A DNA stretch of 64,000 nt, taken from assembly GCA_003988855.1 (NCBI GenBank), contig QYAI01000001.1:434001-498000 (forward strand). Direction: 5' to 3'. Each line of letters starts with the position of its first letter. The first letter of the stretch is position 1. The notes under the pieces are model-generated. The model saw only the letters and a list, made by a program, of their open reading frames with translations. It did no database searches and had not been told where the DNA came from. Positions 56,776 to 64,000 of this stretch are shown here, piece after piece. The stretch is from Arachnopeziza araneosa. Lineage: Eukaryota; Ascomycota; Leotiomycetes; Helotiales; Arachnopezizaceae. The position numbers were made by a program, and so were the translations under genes.

Positions 56776-57571
56776 ATGTCAATTCGCAATGACACGGAAA
56801 ATGAAGCTGCGCAAGGAGAACAAGCACCTATTATGACCTCCTCGGAGCCTGTCGGAGTGGCAGCGACTCCAGAAAACCCTGCACCGGCAGTAGCTGAGTC
56901 TCCAGTTTCATTTTCCGGGAAGAAACTCTGTGGAGTTTGCACCGAAAAACACTCGAAATACAAATGCACACGGTGCGAACTCCCATAGTAAGTCCATTCT
57001 CTTGACAATTTGATATTACTCTCTAACATGGAACGAAAGCTGCTCCGTAGCTTGCTTCACATCTCATAAAGCTACCCACTCAGCTCTCCCACCTCCAAAC
57101 GTTCCTAAATCACTACCGTCCTCTCTCCCAGCCAAGCCCCCTCCTGTCGCCCCTCGCGCAGGAACAAAGGCAGCAGCACATTCCCGGGGACCTTTTGCAG
57201 CGCTCGACGACTCTGATGAGCTTCGCGCTCTCTTTGAGCACTACCCCAATCTCGCTTCCCATCTCCATACCATCAATAACGCCAGCTTACCTCCTCTTGA
57301 TCCTCCCAGCTCTCCGCCATTAAAATTGGGCAAGCGGAAGGTGCGCGAGAGAGAACCCTGGAATAACGAGATAGGAACAAAAAAGGGCATACAAAGGTTG
57401 AAAAGGATGAGAGCCAAGGAAGAGGGAGTGATGGAATATTCAAAGCTGGTCTTGCAAATATTAAGTGGAGACGTGGAAGAGAGTGCAGAAGAGCAACTGC
57501 AAAGAGAGGAGAAAGTGGCAAGTGTGAGGATGATTGAGGCGCTCCTTAACGGTGAATTACGGATGGAGTGA
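56776..57571 (+). CDS. zf-HIT protein, HIT1/ZNHIT3-like
   Basis: Likely assembly factor for box C/D snoRNPs (yeast Hit1, human ZNHIT3), nuclear. Exons 56776-56987 and 57040-57571 (744 nt, 247 aa); the intron splits the zinc finger. The finger reads CGVCTEKHSKYKCTRCELPY then CSVACFTSHKATH, the CCCC-CCHC pattern of zf-HIT, at residues 55-87. A Pro-rich linker leads to SDELRALFEHYPNLASHLHT, resembling the Hit1 helical motif, and a charged helical C-terminus. It is divergent from NFU1 across 197 bp. Confidence 0.8.
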
Positions 57572-57876
57572 AAAAACGCTAGAGATATTTTCATGTGGAA
57601 TGCATGTGATGATAGGCTTGAGTGAAGCTTAAATGAGATTTGCGGTAAGCTCATCACCCAGGAATTGTTGGTGGCGCCAATGTTGATTCGATACAAGTCA
57701 GTTACTGACCCATATAAAAGACATGGACGCAGGAATACGGTTCGTGAGACGCACATTAGGAAGAAAGACTGCTAAGAGGTGTGCCATGACAGAGATATGT
57801 ATTCGCTGTCTCATTCATACCCAGATACCCCGGCGCCACAACGCCGTAACATGAATCATAAAAGCCATTGATTGCA
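57572..57876. other. Convergent intergenic region
   Basis: 305 bp between the zf-HIT stop and the next gene's stop. Nothing identified. Confidence 0.5.
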
Positions 57877-58853
57877 TCAACTTGGCTGTTTCTTAAACCT
57901 CGCTAGAAAACTACCCTTAAAACCCTGCTTGATCTCTGGTGGAGAATCCAAGTCTGCGATACCAGCGACGGCTTCATCTCTGTGGCTTGCCTTCGGCTTT
58001 TTACTCATTAATATCCAGGAGGACTCCATCTTCTTCAGCAACGGACTTGTTATTCCTTTTTTCTTCTTCGCCAAGTCGCCGTCTCGTTGGACCCAGTCGG
58101 TTCGATCATTGGAGGTATGATGTGGCGGAGTTACTTTCTTAGACTGTGGTATATCCATCTCCTCCCAAGCTACATCTCCCATACTCACAGGCCGCGCCGT
58201 ACCTGTAGTATTCCTAGCCTTGAGATGCGCGAACTCGGAATGGAATGTCCGCTGCGGCGGCTCGTACAAGCCTCTCTCGATATCCTCCTCATGAGCAACT
58301 TCTAAATTATGGTCCCATTGGAAGTTGTTCCTCGCTCTTAACACTTCCTTCTCCAATGACTGTCTATCTACAACCTGCGTCTTTTGCAGAGTCGTAAAAC
58401 CTTTGCTAGCAGTTAATTCCTCAGCTGGAGCTTCACTTTGAGCCTTGACTGCGCTTTCAGCTAGCCTATGAGATTTTCGCCTTGCGTCTTGAGTAGTGGT
58501 GCGCTCAAACGCAGACGCAGCCACCTTGGGAACATGGTGATATACACCATCGTCTTGCGCGGCGGCTTCAGCTGCAGCTTTTATAGCCTTCACTGCACGA
58601 CGCTTCTCCGATTTTAATTTTTGCTCGAGGATATGCGCGTTAAGTCGACGACTCAAATCCTCGGGATCGAATGGCTCGCCTTGTTTGATCTTCTGTTTCC
58701 TACTACTGGCTTTGGCGTTCTGGTAGACTGGGTGCGTCATAGCTCGAGCAGGCTTTGTCTGTACTGGATTAGAGGTGGGATATGTAAAGCAGAAGATTCA
58801 ACACGAACCGAGTTTTTTTCTGCAGCATATAAAGCAGTAGATGTAGCCATCAT
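57877..58853 (-). CDS. Basic, disordered protein of unknown function
   Basis: Exons 58809-58853 and 57877-58758 (927 nt, 308 aa); the 50-nt intron has GTTCGT and a CTAATC branch and joins in phase 0. The sequence is highly charged: FDPEDLSRRLNAHILEQKLK and SEKRRAVKAIKAAAEAAAQD form an N-terminal helix, then AFERTTTQDARRKSHRLAES, a middle with NNFQWDHNLEVAHEEDIERG, and a C-terminus ending FKGSFLARFKKQPS. No catalytic motif or membrane segment is visible and I do not recognise the family. Confidence 0.65.
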
Positions 58854-61800
58854 GTAGAAGTTGAGCAGGATTGATTATAAGGAATTATGTTGAGTGTGTA
58901 CACGGCAAGACAAAACTGTTGCAATGATAGTGTGTAGTGTTGGTGCTTCGTAGGACAGAACACGAACTGGTCTTGTCACAACATCAAGGTCTCAGGACTC
59001 GGAAGAGGTTTAGTTGCCGAGTGTGAAGAGAGCGGTCTGGGGTATGGCATGGAGAAAGGAAAGGGAAAATTGAAACAGATGTGGAGGGAATGCGGGTTCA
59101 TGTATCTTGAAATATGCTGGTAAAAGTCCCTGGGAAACGCCACGGACATTGTTGCAGGGCTAGAGCAGCCGGCGACTATTTTACGGTTTGGCATGGGGCG
59201 AGCGAGGATGGACATGGCGACGATGAAATGCTTGTGAGAGCTGGTAGCCCTTACAATCCTACAATAATGGCTGCTCGCACAACGATACTTCGGTTGTGGT
59301 TGTGTTTCTGGGCGATTGACCCATTGCAGGTCACGCAGGCTCGAGAGTACGAAGATTTAGGGCATCGCGAGGAGAGATTTGGGACCAAGCTGCAAGCCAC
59401 CCGTCCGAGAGAGGCTAGCCTTCAGGAACTCGGTAGAGAGGGCACCTTTTGGGGATAGTGTCTTTTTGTTGCAGGTGATCTGACTGGGCTGTTGAGTGGT
59501 GGCTGCCAGGTCTGCGTCGCGAAGGGGGCCGTTTCAACGCTTCGTGCTTCGTACAATGGAGAGGTGCTTCGTGCTTCGTGCTTCGTGCTTCCTGCTTCCT
59601 GCTTCGTGCTCCGTGGCTAACTACTCTACTTCTTGCTGATTCTCGAGACCGAACAGCAGAGAGTCAGCGGTGGCCCCCGGGCGTGGGAATTCAATCATCG
59701 TGACATTGCATTGAGTTCCAAGGTTATATTCATTCCCCCGTGAATTCCAACTTTGGCATGGCCGATCCCTCACTGATTTGGCCGAAGGATGCTGGACCGA
59801 CCAAGCTGCATCGGAATGGGCCTCATCATGATTCATGGGCGTTTGCTGATCGCATCTCAACCGCTGAGGACCTGGCCGTTATTTTGGTGGGGAAACCTTG
59901 CGCCCTGCCCTCTTGTTATGCACCATTCTCTGCCTGTTCACGCGACCGGGCTGGGGGCAGCAGACATTGAGCCCACCAGCCTGCCAAATCTCATCCCATC
60001 CCCCTCACCGACACCAGCCAAAACCACCAGATCAATCTCATCATGTTCAGCTGTTGGTGGAACTTGGTCCTTCATGTCTCCCCTCGGCTCCTGGAATCAT
60101 TTTACTCCACTCCTATACCTTCTAGATGATTTCCACTTTTTCGAATGAACTTCCAAAAAGCAAGCCTGCTGCCGTGTTCTGTGCGTCTGCCATCTGGTTG
60201 CCTCTGTCCTACTGTGGCTGCAGCCAAGCCGATTCGTGGATCTCAAACCCTTGGGAGATTCGATTCCTTGTCCCTTGATATCATTCGGTACGAGCTTTCC
60301 TCTCTCCAAATCTTTTCATATCTCAACGTCTCCAATTGAATCTCAACGCTCATGCGCATCCTATTTTTTGCTCTGGAAGTAATCACAATGACCTGGTCCA
60401 TGGACGAATGAGCCCAGGTTGTTTGCCCGGTTATGCAACACTCTAGCCTGAGTGCAAGCTTCACCGACTCTTCGACCACTCTGGGGAAAGAATGGGCCTA
60501 CCCAGGACAGGGCAACTTACATGTCATTTGGATGGCAGGAGCCTCAGACTTTGCGCTTGCATCATGCTAAATGTGTCGTTTGTGTTTTGTTTTGTCGCGC
60601 TTCGATTCGGTCAATTGGTATTGTACCTGCTTACTCGCCGATCTGAGTCTGCAGACCGGACGTCATCAAGCAGGAGAAGCAGTGATCTCGTATTAGTAGC
60701 ACAATCCAGACGCGTACAGTATCTGATCAAAGAACCAGCCTGCATGAGGAAGCGGACCATCCCGTCTTGACACGTTGGGCCAAGAGATATTCAGAAGAGA
60801 GCAGTTTCCTCCCCCAAATTCCTTCTTTCCGGCATATTGCATGCGACGGTGCGTTGCCCAGGCCGATGGCTCTCGTAATCTTATTGGGTCGTTGTCTGTG
60901 GTGCTTGAAATGCAAGGCTCCTTGCGGGTCTGGTGTAGATTAAGCACAGGAACAGGAGTGTAGGTAGGTAGGTGGTAGGGACGGGAATCAAGCTCAATCA
61001 GGTGATGAGGAAGAAGGTAACTTTGGAAGACGGTCAATCAGCCAGTCAGGCGCGTCTGTAGAGAGGAGCTTGGAGACGTACAGTATCTGAAGAGGAGCTT
61101 AGCTCTGGACTTCACTCGCTTGTCTCATGGATTCCCATCAAGCCAGTATCGCACGTGAAATGAGGAGTGGTGGAAGGCGGAGGCTGGATTCCGTTTGACA
61201 GCCATTGTTATTCCGCGGATCAGCCCCAACTCCCAGAACGAACCGACCTTCTTGGGGCATTTCTCCAAATGCGTAGCAGAGTGTTGGTTGGTAACCTATC
61301 AGCGCTCCACGTGAGATTGGCGGGTTGGATTTGCTGAGAGCTGCTGGAAGATGAACAAGAGTGGGAAAGCCGCTGGCTGCTGCTAACTGAGTTGCTGCCC
61401 CACCGCGCAATGATAGTCAATTGCTGTTGCACTGCATTGGTGCTACAACACCACCGCCTATTCTTCCAGAATTCCAGCCTAGCTGTGACTGCTTAATACC
61501 TACCGTTGGCTTGGTCGAGTGATGCCACTTGTTCTCCTCATGACTTCCGCTGCTTCATCCCTTCGAATTACCTAGCTAAGATCCCTTGGACTTGTGCGAG
61601 CGAGCGAGTGTGCGTCCGTCTGCTCTCAACTCGAAAGTCCGCGACAACTTCAGACCTGGTGCTGCCATATCTACGAAGCCGCCGACAATATTTCTAGGCA
61701 GAGCCAATCCATAACAAACTTCCGCACATGAGCGACTTGGAAAAGGTCTCATTCACGGCGCTTCGCTCCGGTGTTCTCTCACTACCCATGCTGAATAACC

Positions 61801-61894
61801 TTTTGTAACTTTCAACAGCAGGATCATGGTCATCTACTCCTGCGACTTACCGACAACGTGATAGGGTGCTGGGCCACTCTATACCAGATCTGCT
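58854..61894. other. 3.0-kb gene-poor region upstream of the RasGEF gene
   Basis: Between two divergent starts. It contains a GCTTCGT heptamer cluster (59539-59617), a short GTAG run near 60958 and many short frames without domain signal. It may hold a long leader or an untranslated transcript, but nothing in the sequence proves either. Confidence 0.5.
59539..59617 (+). repeat. GCTTCGT heptamer repeat
   Basis: Two copies, a 17-bp interruption, then about seven copies with GCTTCCT and GCTCCGT variants. Confidence 0.85.
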
Positions 61895-64000
61895 ATGATG
61901 GAGCGCACCAGGTCTAAACGAAATCGCAGCTCAACTTCGAGAGATCCTTCCCGAGCGGAGTCGACGGCCACACCTTTACCTGGACCTCTACCCACCTCCC
62001 CAGATTCAACACCACGCAGTAATTCGCGGCCCAGTCTGGCTACTCGAACAAATTCGGCGCCGCTGGTGCCTACGGTTTCTCGCAGAGATGTCAATCTGGC
62101 ACCAGTTGACACCAGCACTGGTTTCGATGGCTTGTATAGCCACCGAGGCTCAGTAGCATCCATCCGAGACGACCCCTTTTTCACCCACTATCAATCTCCT
62201 CAATCCGTGAACCTAGCCAGAGAATTGAGAACCGCCGCATATGCCGAGGCGCCAGAGCCGGAGGATGATAACGATGACCACATTGAACTCCCTCTACGAT
62301 CCCCCACTCGGCCGTCTGTCGACACTTCGGTGAATCTCCCAGTACGCTCCCCTTGCCCCAACAGTAGGATATTAGACTAACAAGACCTTTTTCAAGCCCC
62401 AATCACGGAGCGGAATGTCCGATATCAATATTGCAGTCATTGGAAGCAATGGGGTCGGTAAAAGTACTCTCATACAAAGGGCTCTGGGCCTCAGATTCCT
62501 CCCCGGATCCGCTGCCTCGAGTCAACGGATGTCTGTAGATAATGTAGTATATATGGTGAGTCTGATTGAACTTGATCTAGAATCCTTCGATATCGTTCCA
62601 GACCGGCGGATACAGTGGCCGAAGCAGATAAATGGACATATTGTTCCACGCATGGATGGCGCTCTGCTCTTATACGATGTCATGAACAGAGAAAGCATTG
62701 CCGAGTTACCTCAAACTTTGCGTGAGCTCCTAAAACTAGCCATGATAGTAGATAGTGTTTGCTGATATTTCCCAGGCGGACTTGTCACTTCTGCCTTGCC
62801 CACCATTCTTGTGTCTTGCAAGTGCGATAATCCAGAGAATACTCGCCAAATCGATGTGGAAAGCATGGAATTAGCATGCACCTCATGTGTTGATGCTGTT
62901 AAGACAGCAGCGAATGTCCCTGAGAGTGCGAGACTTTGTCTTTCCCACATGCTGAGAGCAATTATGGCAAACAGAAACAGTAAGTCCAGGATTATGAACC
63001 TTGTGTTCTACTTGCGCAGTTGTGAAGATATATACCTGACTATTTGAAGCTCCGAGCATCACAACAGAGAACCTAGGAACTCGTCGAAGGGCAACCTCGT
63101 CCGCAAATCTAGAGGCACCCCCAGACCCAGTTCGACCCTTGAGCCAGAATTCAAAGCATAGTCACAGTCGAGCAAGTTCCGAGTACTCTCTTGGCCGAGG
63201 TTTCCCACCTCCAGCGCCAGCATCTTCCCGGCAGCTACCCTCAACGCGACCGAATGGACGCACAAACCTTCATCACCAATTCACGCTGCCTGATCCGCTC
63301 GAAGCGCCCCCATTGTCGTCGCATCCTGCGTTTCGACATGACATGTTTCAAAGCTCTACAGATCAAAATATCAAGTTAACTCCAGGGCCAAGTCCAATCT
63401 CACCACTCCCCTCACCGGTTGGCGCTGGAAAGACGGCAGACAATTCTTTCCTGAATCTGGAAATGGAAGAATCTGACGCAGATTCCGCGTATCGATATTC
63501 TGATGACATACCGATTCTTCAACGGGACGATAGTACGTTCTTTGACAAGCCAGCGAAAGTGGCCGGGGTTACCTTTGATGAGTTGGTGGATAGATTACTG
63601 GGTCAGAATATGTCCAGAGCCGATAACAACTTCTCCGACATATTTCTTTGTTTGTATAGGAAGTTTGCTGCTCCAGGGGAGCTATTTAAAGCAATCGTGA
63701 GCCGATTAGAACGCATAGCCGACGACAGTAATACCCACTATCTCACGAGGACTGCAAATCAGCTGCGCATCATCACCGTCGTTGCTAAATGGGTTACTGC
63801 CTATCCGGGAGACTTTGCTAGCCCGTCGACGAGTAGCAAACTAGATGCTTTCATCAACACTCTATCCGGGGAACCTGTCTTTGCAGCAGCTGCTCAAGAG
63901 ATGCGAACACAGCTGCAATCACGTGTGTTCGAGGACGACGACACAGGTTGGGCTCGAACAGATGCGGACTTGGATATTGAAGCTGGGAATGCTCCCGAAT
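61895..64000 (+). CDS. Ras-GEF protein with N-terminal degenerate Ras-like domain (partial)
   Basis: Cut by the window end. Exons 61895-62341, 62397-62721, 62776-62979 and 63050 onward. Residues 1-150 are disordered, Ser/Pro/Arg-rich. A P-loop domain follows: INIAVIGSNGVGKSTLIQRA is a good G1 motif, but the NKxD position reads VSCKCDNP and no DxxG is visible, so nucleotide hydrolysis is doubtful. After another disordered stretch comes the Ras-GEF N-terminal (REM) module: VAGVTFDELVDRLLG, then DIFLCLYRKFAAPGELFKAI and ITVVAKWVTAYPGDFA. A catalytic CDC25-homology domain is expected beyond 64000. Family knowledge: fungal proteins of this layout exist; the Ras they activate is not known here. Confidence 0.8.

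Noticed and set aside
1..64000. A defence island, mobile element or biosynthetic cluster
   Set aside because: All recognisable genes are conserved housekeeping genes; I found no transposase, reverse transcriptase, terminal repeats, polyketide or peptide synthetase modules.

Overview
This window comes from a filamentous ascomycete (Pezizomycotina). The evidence is short introns of about 40-130 nt with GT(A/G)NGT donors and CTAAC/CTGAC branch sites, single-copy housekeeping genes on both strands, and fungus-specific families (RRN6, IES4, HUL4, GEP3, the NUC-2/PHO81 type of SPX protein). The protein style suggests Leotiomycetes, but that is an inference. I recognise no transposon, virus, rRNA, tRNA, CRISPR array or secondary-metabolite cluster. 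About 29 protein genes can be supported; most were spliced by hand, and for the main genes the exon lengths sum to whole codons.

Layout. 0-10 kb: RRN6 (Pol I factor), a PITH-domain protein, a CCDC25-type protein, mitochondrial uL3, COA1, a four-helix membrane protein and IES4 (INO80). 11-15 kb: a SPRY/LisH/CTLH protein (GID1/RanBPM) with a 1.1-kb stop-free in-frame insert. 16-26 kb: a small conserved ORF, SAM35/metaxin, a CUE-domain protein, and PHO81/NUC-2, whose start codon is split by an intron. 26-37 kb: SEC31, an RRM protein, an NDUFA4/B12D-like protein divergent from COX12, an N-carbamoyl amino acid hydrolase, SDE2 and eS10. 37-49 kb: GEP3 GTPase, an unrecognised small gene, HUL4 HECT ligase, eL15 and a coiled-coil protein. 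49-58.9 kb: a PSP1-domain protein, a long gene-poor repeat-rich stretch, NFU1, a zf-HIT protein and an unrecognised basic protein. 59-64 kb: a 3-kb gene-poor stretch, then a RasGEF-type protein cut by the window end.

How the genes relate. There is no operon-like pathway. There is a loose excess of mitochondrial functions (uL3m, COA1, SAM35, NDUFA4-like, COX12, GEP3, NFU1, perhaps the hydrolase), and two likely complex IV subunits share a 218-bp divergent promoter. Three E3/ubiquitin-linked genes (GID1, CUE5-like, HUL4) and two cytosolic ribosomal proteins (eS10, eL15) complete the housekeeping picture. The unusual content lies in gene structure: the in-frame GC-AG insert in GID1, a 3-nt micro-exon in COX12, an AT^G split start in PHO81, tandem NAGNAG acceptors in the PSP1 gene, and possible dual targeting of the hydrolase.
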